From Adiantum capillus-veneris (taxonomy: Eukaryota > Streptophyta > Polypodiopsida > Polypodiales > Pteridaceae), in NCBI GenBank assembly GCA_014529385.2, contig CM043961.1:10962478-11026477 (forward strand): a stretch of DNA of 64,000 bases, given 5' to 3'. A program made the position numbers and the translations under genes. The notes under the pieces were generated by a model that made no database searches, was not told where the DNA came from, and was given only the letters and a program-made list of their open reading frames with translations. Positions 22,708-34,226 of the stretch are shown here, piece by piece (position 1 is the stretch's first letter; every line of letters begins with the position of its first letter).

Positions 22708-24378
22708 TGTCATAAAAACTAATATCTAACCAACCCAAATGATTTTCTCATATTAAACTGATCACTTAATGTGGGAGGATAAACGGGAACAAGGGTTAAG
22801 ATATAGACATGTGCTTATAGATCTATCTCAACACAGGGCCAATGGTAAAGGAGCCCAAATGAGAGATGGTCTATCAAAGAGCAAGGCTAACTAATGGAGC
22901 ATAAGACCTTAGGGTTAGCTTCATTGAAGACCTCCAATAAAGTGTGTAAAAGTCCTTTGACCTTAGGTAAGCTAGGGCTGAGCTTGACGCGCGGGAACCC
23001 GACCCAGCTTGAGGTGTTTGTCCTGCTTGTCATGCCTGATGACTAAGGTGCTTGAGGTGCTTGAGATACTTGAGGTGCTTAATGATTGATATGCTTGAGG
23101 TGCTTGACATGCTTGAGATGCTAGGGTTGCACTTGACGTGAGAACCCAGGCCAAGCTTAAAGTGCTTAAGGGCCAAGCTTGTGGTGGTAACTGTGCCTAT
23201 GCATGAGGGGTTGAGGTGTCAAAAAGTGAAAGATTCAATCCCTACAAGGAGGGGGCGAGCCCTACATGAGGGGGGATGAGAGAGAACACCCACACACTCA
23301 CACAAGGCATGCATGGTACAAAGAAACCAAAAGAGACACTTGTCAAGTTCCTCCCTCATTGTGTGCCTGAAGCCTATTGGTTGGCCACCCAAGGGGTCCA
23401 ATGATAATTTAGGGGATTTAATTAATTGATTTTGCATTTATCAAGTCCTCTCTCTCAAAGGGGAAAGGAAGACACTTGTCACAAGGCTACCCTTGCTGCT
23501 TGTAATGCCTCCTGCTTATGATTGGCTATAGGCCTGGAGGGGTCCAATGAGCTTCAAGCATGAGCTACAAGGGGGGGTCGACCCAAGCAAGCTAGGGGGT
23601 TTCTTAGGGGGTATACTCACCCACACACACTCACAAACACTCTCATTGTGTGCTATGCAAGGTGCAAGAGCTCCATCTCCTTCTCCAAGCTCCTTGAGAA
23701 GTTGAGAGCCTACACCAACACTCTTGGCTATGGAATGCAAATCCAACCAAGATCTATGCTTCAATGCTTAAGCTTTCCATCTTCTCCATCTTCATTACTA
23801 TGCTATTATGTATGCTAAGCAAGAAGAGTGATGATAAGTGAGGAATTATTTCTTTCTCCTATGGAATACTTCTTCTTCCTCTTCCCTACCCTCATTCCCT
23901 ACTAGCTCTCTCCACCTTCGAGGTGTTTGAGGTCTTGGGACTGAGGCTTGGGATAGTTAATTCTTTCCACAAAGTGCATGTTATGCTTATTGCAAGAAGG
24001 CTAAAGGTTTATTGCAAGTAGATTAGTTACTTAATGCAAGTAGATTAATTGTATTGCAAGGAAGATTAATTGTTGCTTTAGGCACAAGTTGATGCATAAA
24101 AGTATACATCCTCATGCACTTAAATGATTTAGGGAACACAAAGACTAATGATGTTCACGAGTTCTTGATTGTTTTCAAGCTAAGATTGATTGTTGATATT
24201 ATGCAAAAGCTTGGTGTATGAAGCTTCCATCTCCATACTGCCAAGAGGTCTCAAGGAACACAAAGATTGTATTGTACCAAGTCTCTCTTAATGAGAGAAT
24301 CTATAATACAAATTCCTTTTCAGGGGGGACCGGCTCCACGTAAATCCGGTCCTCAACTGTTGTCATATTCTCTAAAAT

Positions 24379-24442
<64 letters not shown>

Positions 24443-24585
24443 AAGGTATTGCTCATGCCTAGTTAATTAAGTGTTATGATTAAGTTGCTACTACCAATTA
24501 AGTTCACCATCTATGCTCTCAAAGTTGCTCACTTTAATTCTCTTAATTCTGCTATTCTCTAAGTTCATAGGCCATTTCCATTACA
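22708..24585 (+). repeat. 5' LTR of element A (1878 bp)
   Basis: Longer than the 3' LTR by about 530 bp. The extra part (about 22925-23450) contains a TGCTTGAGG minisatellite (about 23005-23135) and a stretch that also matches LTRs of the B family (GGGGGCGAGCCC, GATGAGAGAGAA). It is therefore probably ancestral and was lost from the 3' LTR. It carries the hairpin GGACCGG/CCGGTCC at about 24329-24354 and a (CT)n tract at about 24380-24439. Confidence 0.92.
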
Positions 24586-24586
24586 T

Positions 24587-24598
24587 TGGTATCAGAGC
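24587..24598 (+). other. Primer binding site (initiator-Met tRNA)
   Basis: TGGTATCAGAGC begins one base after the 5' LTR end. It is the standard complement of the 3' end of plant initiator methionine tRNA. Confidence 0.9.
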
Positions 24599-24998
24599 AT
24601 TTGGTTTCTCTTTTCTTGCTTAAGAAGAGAGGTCCTTAAGTAGCCTATAAATGGTTGATGTTGTTAATTATATTAGGGTAAGTGGAACTGGGATCTATTA
24701 TCGGTTTTGTTGAGCCCACTATGTGGGATATGGTGCACACCTCGGGAGCTTTGGACTTAATAATGGAGTCTTTTTAGACTTGCCTACGGCTTTACCCTTA
24801 TTGAGCCATAAGAAGTCCGAAAGGAGCTAACCCTCGGTAACTCTGCTATGTTAGACCTACTCCCCTACTCTCTATAATTAACCACTTTGAGCCATGGTTG
24901 TAGATACTTAAGACCGATTTTCAAAGGCTAAGAGGAGTGGCAACTAAGGTTTTGAATTGCCAAATCATACACTAAGTACATACATAAATTTTGTTAAC

Positions 24999-26441
24999 AT
25001 GGCTGACAATAATCAAGAGAGTAGAACGAGTATTGATAACTTTGATTTTGCACATGAAGGTGCTAATGATGATGTTCCCATGTTTATCAAGTGTCTTGTT
25101 TCTAAGCTGCAACAAGCTATGGGAAACCCAGCCCTACAAGGTGAAGTTTTCCAACAACTTCATAGTTATGGGATTCTCCAAACTCCCCTAAAAGAGAGAG
25201 CACCTGAGAAGTCTCTTCAAGAGATTTCCAAGAGAGGGCTCTCTACGGTGAGAGAAGAGGAGAACCCATATGAAGTGCTTAAACAATTACTAGTGGGCTT
25301 ACCTCCATCCAAGAAGAAAGGTGAAGTCTCTACTATAGAGCCTTCCCCAAGAGAAGGAGAAAGAAGTGAGTCTCCCAATACTTCTGAAGATGTGGCTCCA
25401 AGAAGACGGCAGCCTCAAGGATCTCCAACTTCCCCCAAGAGAGAAACATTGCCAGAAAGTCCTCCTCCTCATTATCACAAAAAGGAAGAGAGGTACCAAA
25501 AGAAGGAAAAGGAGAGAAAGAGGTCACCCTCTTCTCCATCTTCATCACCTTCCTCATATTCCAATGAAGGTAGCGGCTCTTCTCTCAAAGAGCCCAAAAG
25601 GAAAGGCCATCGCAAGTCCTATGCGGTATGGAGAAGGTCCAAGAAGCTGAAGAAGTTCAAGGAGGGAGGAAAGGACACCACTTTTCTTACCTATGATGTC
25701 ACCTTTGGTGCTACGGACAAGATCTTGGCCTTCATCTAACAGTTTGATGTGGCCTTTGGTGATGAGGACTTTATGGAGTCCTATAAACTGCGTCAAGTAT
25801 CGATGCATTTTCAGAGCTCCGCTCGTCAATGGTGGGCTAGCCTACGAGCCCAAAGGAAAGCTCCAAGGACATGGAAGGCTTTAAGAGCCTCCATCATGAA
25901 ACAATTTCTGGCAAGCCACACTAAATACAATGTCCTCACAGAATGGCAAACCTTGAAACTCTCTCCCTACGAGTCTATCCAGAAGTATGTAGATAAGTTT
26001 TGGGAGTTACTTCTCAAAGCCACTGTCTACAAAAAGATAGGCTTTGAGGAGAAAAAGCAACAATTTTGTGCGGGTCTTTTTGACGAGATGGCCGAGTATA
26101 TCAACTCACAAAGGCCTAATACCATATCGGCGGTCATACACCATACTATGGTCGCCTCTCAAATCAATTTCCAACAAGGGGTTAAGAGAAACTCTAAGCC
26201 CATGGAAGTGAAGGATCAAAATGAGCCTAGAGGAAGGAATAATGCTCAAACTTCCTCCAAAGGCAACTTTAGCAACACCGATAACAAAGCTAAGGAGAAA
26301 GGAGTCTACAAAGGTAAGAATAGACTCTCTCCAACAGAGCTAGAGTGTTATCATAAGGATAAAAAATGCTACAAGTGTGGACAACAAGGGCATGTCTATC
26401 GTGCTTGTCCCCAAAGAAATGCATGCAACAAGCCGCCTTGA
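24999..26441 (+). pseudogene. gag of element A, one internal stop
   Basis: The start is set by MADNNQES, which matches the start of gag in element B. Parts in order: an N-terminal region; a low-complexity K/E/S/P region; the capsid-like region around SARQWWASL and TEWQTLKLSPYESI; and a CCHC zinc knuckle (CYKCGQQGHVYRAC, about 26368-26409) that binds RNA during packaging. A TAA at 25737-25739 splits the frame. In element B the same codon is CAA, so a single C-to-T change explains it. Gag forms the virus-like particle in which reverse transcription occurs. Confidence 0.88.
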
Positions 26442-26449
26442 GTTTCTAT

Positions 26450-28720
26450 GTTGGAAGCTCCAAAAGAGGATGCTCATAGCAAAAGGCTTTTGTTTTTCCT
26501 AAGTTAGGAGATATGTACATACATGTTTATGAGTCGGGTAGCATCCTATACCATGTAAATATGCATGCTTTTCGTAAGTTAATGAAAATCTATATATTCA
26601 TATACATGATTTTTGTTGAAAAGTTTGTAAATGAATTCAATGTTTCAACCAATAACAATAAAAAAAAAGAGACGGGAATCAAGAGGAATTAGAATTTTCT
26701 ACATTCCTAAATGGATTCCAAAATGTTTTTATTGATGATACCCCCGTGAGCTATCTCCACAACGAGGGGACAATGACCATGCAATGGAGCTTTTACCACA
26801 AAGCTCACTGCCTAATAAGCCTCCTTATTGAGCTTTATAAGCTCCACAAGAGGAGTTCAAAAGGCAATAGCATGAACTGGTAAGTTTCGAGAGAGATTAG
26901 GCTTTCCTCTAACCAAAAGAAAAGTGGATTTTTTTTAAGAGATTCAATAATTAGGTCACATTATCTCTAAAGGTGGTATTTGTATGGAACCACAAAAGGT
27001 AGAGGTAATAAAAAGATGGCCTAATCCAAGGAATCTACATGAGTTGCAAAGCTCTAAATGTATGAGTGCATACTAGAGATGATTCATAGGAAAAATTCAT
27101 GCTTATAGCAGGTCCAATACATGACTTAACAAAAAAAGAATGTTAAGTGTACATGGACTACAAAGAGAGAAAAATACTTTTGAAAAGTTCAAAGAGAAAC
27201 TTATCTCTCAACTTATGCTTACACTACGGGATATCTCAAAGTTATTTGTGGTCCAATGTAATGCCTGGATGCATGCCTTCAAGCAAAAATTTTCTTCAAG
27301 AAGGGAATACCATAGAATACAAGATTCAAAGACTCAAATCCAATGAGCGAATGTTGGACATATACAAAAGGAACTACTAGCTGTTTTACATGCTGTTGAC
27401 ACATGGAAGTACTTTTTGCGGACTCCATCCATGATACAAACCAAGCTCTTCAACAATCAAATGAGGTGGGCAAATTTCTTTTTGTAATTTAAATTTTACA
27501 TTGCTCACATTGCTAGCAAGCACAAACATGTAGCCGATGCACTTTCCCGATGGCCAAGGGTAGATAGGGTATCAATAGCAACTTACAATGAACTATGTTT
27601 TATGATAGTTAAATATGCTTCTAACCCAGGCTTTAGGGATATAATAATAGCCTTTACAAATGGAAGAAAAAGAACCACTCACGTTAGAGGATGGTTATCT
27701 TCCATACCTCAATAGGCTATATCTTCCTCACTTCCCATGCTCCTCCCATATGCGGGGCAATCAGGAATTCGACTTTATTCTTTTAGGAATAAAATCATAC
27801 TTGTATTGGCTTACCAAGAAACAAGAACATACAAGAGTATGTTTCAAAATGTATGGTATACCAAAAGATGAAGTATGATAGAAGGACCATGGCTTGCCAA
27901 CATCTAATTGTGTCGGCGGATAAAAATCCTACCATGACCACTAATTTCTGATAGAGTCTCTATCAGAACTAGAGTAACCCTCTTATGCTGGCCTACTATT
28001 CCAACGGATGGCCAAAAGGAAAATTAGAAAACTAATGATCCTTGATCTATTAAAAGCTTGTGATTCGAGGTACATCAATGCTCAAAATGGGAGAAGTACT
28101 TACCCTAACAACAGTATGTCTCTAATAACATGAAAATACTTCTAAGGGGAAAGTACCTTTCGAGGCTAAAGACGGAAGATCCAAACGTCCCTTGTAGCTT
28201 AAGGTACCTGGGAAGACCTTCATTGAAAAGGAGTATAGCCGAGATCAAAACGAATCTTTTTAGAAGATTAAATAGGCTATATCCATCTATTAGCTAGACA
28301 AAAGAGGCTCCTGCCATTAGGTATAAAAGAGCCTTATCCTTTAAAGAGAAAGAAATCTTTCTTTGGGTCTTACTAAACAATTAAAGTTGCCTAACTATTG
28401 GCTCATATATATCATTTTTCATGAGAGCCTATTCGAGCCTTATTAAGAAGAGCCACCAATAGAGGCTATAAATGTAGACCCATTAGAGATCGAGGATGAA
28501 GCAAACGAGCTCCAACCCAAGTTCATCCTTCGACAAGAACACAAGGTATTAAGAAATGGTAAGATTGCTGACAGTATCTTATTTAAGTTAAGAATTATCC
28601 TTTCAAAGATGCTAAATGCATGCAAAGAACATAGCTTAAGGATAATATGAACCTTGTTAATGATGCTTACAATGACACAAAAGAGTAAGCAAATGTAAAA
28701 GAAATGCATTTTAAATTATC
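26450..28720 (+). pseudogene. Degraded pol of element A
   Basis: Only pieces remain. RT/RNase H connection sequence lies around 26890-27060 (GHIISKGGI, VEVIKRWPNPRNLHELQ). The RNase H end is at about 27490-27590 (HIASKHKHVADALSRWP), then an integrase zinc-finger remnant, and a chromodomain-region remnant near 28440-28690. Frames shift repeatedly and large parts of protease, RT and integrase are missing. Landmarks match the pol of element B. Confidence 0.75.
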
Positions 28721-29052
28721 CATGTTTTTGTCTTATAAGACTCTCTTTTTATGTTTTGTGCACAAATTTTAAGAAGTATGCATACTTAGGATCATGTTTG
28801 TGGTGACTACGTCTCCCAAACACCAAGTAGAACTTGTCACTCTACTTTGGAAGTATGATATGGACTAAAAAGAGCAGACATGCTTGCGGCAGACAATGTC
28901 TCTCAAGCACCAAGTGGATTAGTCATCCACTCTGGCATGATGTCGTACGGTAAAAATGGATCCTCTACCTGCTAAGACCAATGGACTAATGGTGAGACTT
29001 TACCATATCTACCTCATAGTCGAGGATGACTATGATTTCAAGAGAGAGGTAA

Positions 29053-30207
29053 TGTCATAAAAACTAATATCTAACCAACCCAAATGATTTTCTCATATTA
29101 AACTGATCACTTAATGTGGGAGAATAAACGGGAACAAGGGTTAAGATATAGACATGTGCTTATATATCTATCTCAACACGGGACCAATGGTAAAGGAGCC
29201 CAAATGAGAGATGGTCTATCAAAGAGCAAGGCTAACCAATGGAGCATAAGACCTTAGGGTTAGCTTCACTCTCAAACGGGAAATGGGGACACTTGTCTCA
29301 AGGCTACCCTTGCTGCTTGTAATGCCTCCTGCTTATGATTGGCTATAGGCCTGGAGGGGTCCAATGAGCTTCAAGCATGAGCTACAAGGGGGGGTCGACC
29401 CAAGCAAGCTAGGGGGTTGCTTAGGGGGTATACTCACCCACACACACTCACAAACACTCTCATTGTGTGCTATGCAAGGTGCAAGAGCTCCATCTCGTTC
29501 TCCAAGCTCCTTGAGAAGTTGAGAGCCTACACCAACACTCTTGGCTATGGAATGCAAATCCAACCAAGAGCTATGCTTCAATGCTTAAGCTTTCCATCTT
29601 CTCCATCTTCATTACTATGCTATTATGTATTCTAAGCAAGAAGAGTGATGATAAGTGAGGAATTATTTCTTTCTCCTATGGAATACTTCTTCTTCCTCTT
29701 CCCTACCCTCATTCCCTGCTAGCTCTCTCCACCTTCGAAGGTGTTTGAGGTCTTGGGACTGAGGCTTGGGATAGTTAATTCGTTCCACAAAGTGCATGTT
29801 ATGCTTATTGCAAGAAGGCTAAAGGTTTATTGCAAGTAGATTAGTTACTTAATGCAAGTAGATTAATTGTATTGCAAGGAAGATTAATTGTTTGCTTTAG
29901 GCACAAGTTGATGCATAAAAGTATATATCCTCATGCACTTAAATGATTTAGGGAACACAAAGACTAATGATGTTCACGAGTTCTTGATTGTTTTCAAGCT
30001 AAGATTGATTGTTGATATTATGCAAAGCTTGGTGTATGAAGCTTCCATCTCCATACTGCCAAAGAGGTCTCAAGGAACACAAAGATTGTATTGTACCAAG
30101 TCTCTCTTAATGAGAGAATCTATAATACAAATGCCTTTTAGACGGGGGACCGGCTCCACATAAATCCGGTCCTCAATTGTTATCATATTCTCTAAAATCT
30201 CTCTCAA

Positions 30208-30254
<47 letters not shown>

Positions 30255-30399
30255 CAAAGGTATTGCTCATGCCTAATTAATTAAGTGTTATGATTAAGTT
30301 GCTACTACCAATTAAGTTCACCATCTATGCTCTCAAAGTTGCTCACTTTAATTCTCTTAATTCTGCTATTCTCTAAGTTCATAGGCCATTTCCATTACA
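29053..30399 (+). repeat. 3' LTR of element A (1347 bp)
   Basis: Starts right after the polypurine tract. Compared with the 5' LTR it lacks about 530 bp between CCTTAGGGTTAGCTTCA and CTCTCAAA. The rest is nearly identical. The (CT)n tract is shorter (about 30209-30251), as expected for microsatellite drift. Confidence 0.92.
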
Positions 30400-30404
30400 T
30401 CATG

Positions 30405-30688
30405 ATACATTAACCAACCAAAAACACACACAATGGGGCAACCATCATCACTTCCATTCAATATGTGCTACAAAATACTAGAGTCGATTACATCTGCTGT
30501 ATCTTAAATCTAGATACTAGAAAAGTTAGTCGACAACCACTTTTTAATATATCCTTCCCTTGGTGGTCTGACAAAATACTAGAGTCAATTACACGTGTTG
30601 TATCTAAGAACTAGATACTAGATGTGGGTGGGTTGCCAAGCCTTACACTTGTCTTAGTGTAGACCTAGCGAGAACCACAAACATAACT
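30405..30688. repeat. Spacer with a 101-bp-offset direct repeat
   Basis: ACAAAATACTAGAGTC occurs at about 30471 and 30570. In both places it is followed by a TGTATCTAA / CTAGATACTAGA stretch. No gene. Confidence 0.6.
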
Positions 30689-33600
30689 GTAACATTAAAT
30701 GGCCTAAATACTTGTGTGTAGCGGAAATTAGCATGCACATAGTAGGCATTTCATTAGAATAGATTCCTAATGAGAATTACAAGAGTGCTTGGGTGGAGAG
30801 AGCAACAAAAAGCATAACACCTAGTCAGATAGCATGAACAATACCTTCAAAAGAGAGAGAAATTAAGTTATTGACAACAGTTGAGGACCGGATTTACATG
30901 GAGCCAGTCCCCCCTCCAAAAGGCTTTGTATTATGGTTTCTCCCATCAAGAGAGACATTGTACAATACAATTCTTTGTGTTCCTTCAAGACTAGCTGTAA
31001 CATTTAATGGCCAATAACTTGTGTGTAGCGGAAATGAGCATGAACATAGTGGGCATTTCATTAGAATAGATTCCTAATGAGAATTACAAGAGTGCTTGGG
31101 TGGAGAGAGCAACAAAAAGCATAACACCTAGTTAGATAGCATCGACAATACTTTCAAAAGAGAGAGAAATTAAGCTAATGACAACAGTTGAGGACCGGAT
31201 TTGCTTGGAGCCAATCCCCCCTCCAAAAGGCTTTGTATTATGGTTTCTCCCATCAAGAGAGACATTGTACAATACAATTCTTTGTGTTCCTTCAAGACTA
31301 GCTAGTGCAATGAAGATGAAAGCTTCATGCACTAAGCAAAACACTTAGCAAACACAACTTGAATTATCCCCGTTCTCAGACCCAAGACCTCACACACCTT
31401 TGAAGATGGTGAGAGCTAGCAGGGTATGAGAGTAGATTGAGAGGAAGAAGGAGTATCTTACGAGAAAGATGTACATCTCCTCACATAATCACTCATATTA
31501 GCATAGCTTAGCTTAGTAATTAGCTTGGTAGAGGAGATGAGCATGCATTGAAGCTTGGCTCTTGGTTGGATTTGCATCCTCTTGTTGATGTAGGCTTCTA
31601 TCTCACAAGCTTGGAGTAGGTGATGAGCTCTCCATTAAAGCTTGGGAAGAGATAGTCTTCTCTTTCTTCACACATGAGATTGTGTGAGTGTGTGTGTGTG
31701 TGTGTGATAATGCCTTGCAAAAATCATCCCCCTCTCTCTCTTGGGCGAGCCCTCTTGCTATTTGCTCTTGCTGAGCCCTCATTGGCTCTCCCCAAGTCAA
31801 GCCAATCACAATTAAGCAGCATAAGTGATAGCCTTTTGACATGTGCCCCCTTTCCCCTTTTGTGAGAGATTTAGGTAATTAAATAATTAAACTAAACTCT
31901 CATTGGACCCCTTTGCCTCCTGGCCAATAGGAACCAGGCAAGCCATTGGGCTCCTGAATGCTCATTAGACCCCTTGGGAGACTACCCAATAGTCTTCTAC
32001 GAGACTTAATTCTCATTGGTTTCTTTTATTAAATGTTTTTAAATTAATTAAACTAGATTTAATCTAGCTTAATTCTCATTGGTCCACTTCAAGGGTCATC
32101 CAATAGAAACTGGGCACACCTTGTGGGCATCTGGCCTAGGGAGCTGACATGTTTCCCTCATTCCCTTTGTGTAAAGGGGGCATGTGTGTGTGTGTGTGTG
32201 GCTTTCTCTCTCATCCCCTAGAAGAAGGGCTCACCCCCTCCCATGTAGGGATATGTGTTGACTTTGGAGAGCACACAAAGCATCCAATTCCCCCTAAGCT
32301 TTAACCGTTTGGACACAACCTTTGAATTTTGGAACCTTAGCATTTTGGAAGTCTTAATGGGCTGAACCTTAGGGTCTTTTTAGCCCATTGTTGCACATGG
32401 CTCTTTTGCAGATGGCCCCCCCTTTGGATCCCTATTTTCCCTCCTTTGGATCCCTACTGTGGCCGGTCTGCTAGCTTAACCAATATTCTAGCCTTTTCTC
32501 CCCTGGCACTTCCCCACATTAAATGATTAGTTTAATATGAGAAAATCATTTAGGAGAATTAGATATTGATTATTATGACACTAGCTAGTGCAATGAAGGT
32601 GAAAGCTTCATGCACCAAGCAAAACACAACATCAATTATCTCCGGTCTCATACCCAAGACCTCACACACCTTCGAAGATGGTGAGAGCTAGCGGGGTATG
32701 AGAGTAGATTGAGAGGAAGAAGGAGTAGTCTTACGAGAAAGATGTACATCTCCTCACATAATCACTCATATTAGCATAGCTTAGCTTAGTAATTAGCATG
32801 GTAGAGGAGATGAGTATGCATTCAAGCTTGGCTCTTGGTGGCTCTTGGTTGGATTTGCATCACAAAGCCAAGAGTTGTTGGTGTAGGCCTCCCTTCTCAC
32901 AAGCTTGGAGTAGGTGATAAGCTTTCCATTAAAGCTTGAGAAGGAGAGAGAGTCTTCTTTACTTCACACATGAGATTGTGTGAGTGTGTGTGTGATAATG
33001 CCTTGCAAAAATCATCCCCCTCTCTCTCTTGGTCGACCCCTCTTGCTATTTGCTCATGCTCCACTCTCATTGGACCTCCCTAGGGCTAGCCAATGATAAT
33101 TAAATAGTATAAGTGATAGCCTTCTGACATGTGTCCCCCTTTCCCCTTTTGTGAGAGCTTGATGTAATTAATAAATGCAACTAAACTCTCATTGGACCCC
33201 TTTGCGTCCTGGCCAATAGGAATCAGGCAAGCCATTGTGTTGCTGAATGCTCATTGGACCCCTTGGGAGACTGTCCAATAGTCTTCTAGAGAGCTTAATT
33301 CTCATTGGCTCTTTTATTAAGTGTTTTTAAATTAATTAAACTAGATTTACTCTAGCCTAATTCTCATTGGTCCACCTCCAAGGCCATCCAATAGGAATTG
33401 GGTACACCTTGTGGGCATCTGGGCTAGGGAGCTGACATGTGTCCCTCATTCCCTTTGTGTAAAGGGAGCTTGTGTGTGTGTGTGTGTGTGTGTGACTTTC
33501 TCTCTCATCCCCTACAAGCAAGGCTCACGCCCTCTTATGTAGGGATTTGCAAAGACTTTTGGGACACACACAAAGCATCCAATTCCCCCCATGGTTGACC

Positions 33601-33872
33601 TTTGGACACAACCTTTGAATTTGGAACCTTAGCATTTTGGAAGTCTTAATGGACTGAACCTTAGGGTCTTTTTAGCCCATTGTTGCACATGGCTCTTTTG
33701 CAGATGGACCCCCCTTTGGATCCCTATTTTCCCTCCTTTGGATCCCTACCGTGGCCGGTCTGCTAGCTTAACCAATATTCTAGCTTTTTCTCCCCTGGCA
33801 CTTCCCCATATTAAATGATCAGTTTAACATGAGAAAATCATTTAGGAGAATTAGATATTGATTATTATGACA
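30689..33872 (-). repeat. 3' LTR of element B, split by a solo LTR
   Basis: LTR sequence occupies 30689-30995 and 32586-33872. The middle is the inserted solo LTR plus its duplicated CTAGC. The outer ends are TGTAACA (plus strand) and TATGACA. It contains several ATTGG/CCAAT pairs and a (TG)n tract near 33470-33494. The polypurine tract abuts at 33873. Confidence 0.88.
30996..32580 (-). mobile_element. Solo LTR of the B family (1585 bp), CTAGC target duplication
   Basis: Begins TGTAACA and ends TATGACA like the host LTR. CTAGC lies on both sides (30991-30995 and 32581-32585). It is a complete LTR in the same orientation as the LTR it sits in. The clean 5-bp duplication shows insertion of a full element followed by LTR-LTR recombination. 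Confidence 0.92.
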
Positions 33873-34226
33873 TTACCTCTCTCTTGAAATGATAGTCGTC
33901 CTCGACTATGGTGTAGAGAAGATAAAGCATATTCATGAGTCCTTTTCTTAGCGGGTAGAGGATCCCTATGTTACCCTACGACATCATTCCACAATGGATG
34001 ACTAGTCCATTTGGTGATTGAGAGCCTGAGGCTGCCGCAAGCATGTCTGCACATTAGTCCTATCAATCTTCCATAGTAGAGTGACAAGCTCTACTTGGTG
34101 TTTGGGAGACGTCGTCTCTGCAAACTTGATCTAAGCATGCATACTACTTCAGTTTGTGCACAATAAAGAAAAAGAGAGTCATATAAGACAAAAACTTTGT
34201 TCATTTTTAACATTCTGTACATTTGC

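Larger units (their letters stand above)
22708..30399 (+). mobile_element. Complete Ty3/gypsy element A (7.69 kb), TCATG target duplication
   Basis: Both LTRs start TGTCATAAAAAC and end CCATTACA. TCATG lies directly outside each end (22703-22707 and 30400-30404), so the insertion is intact. The primer site TGGTATCAGAGC is at 24587 and the polypurine tract (AGAGAGAGGT) is at 29041. Gag is nearly intact but pol is ruined, so the copy cannot move by itself. Gag similarity shows that it belongs to the same broad family as the minus-strand element starting at 30.7 kb. Confidence 0.95.
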
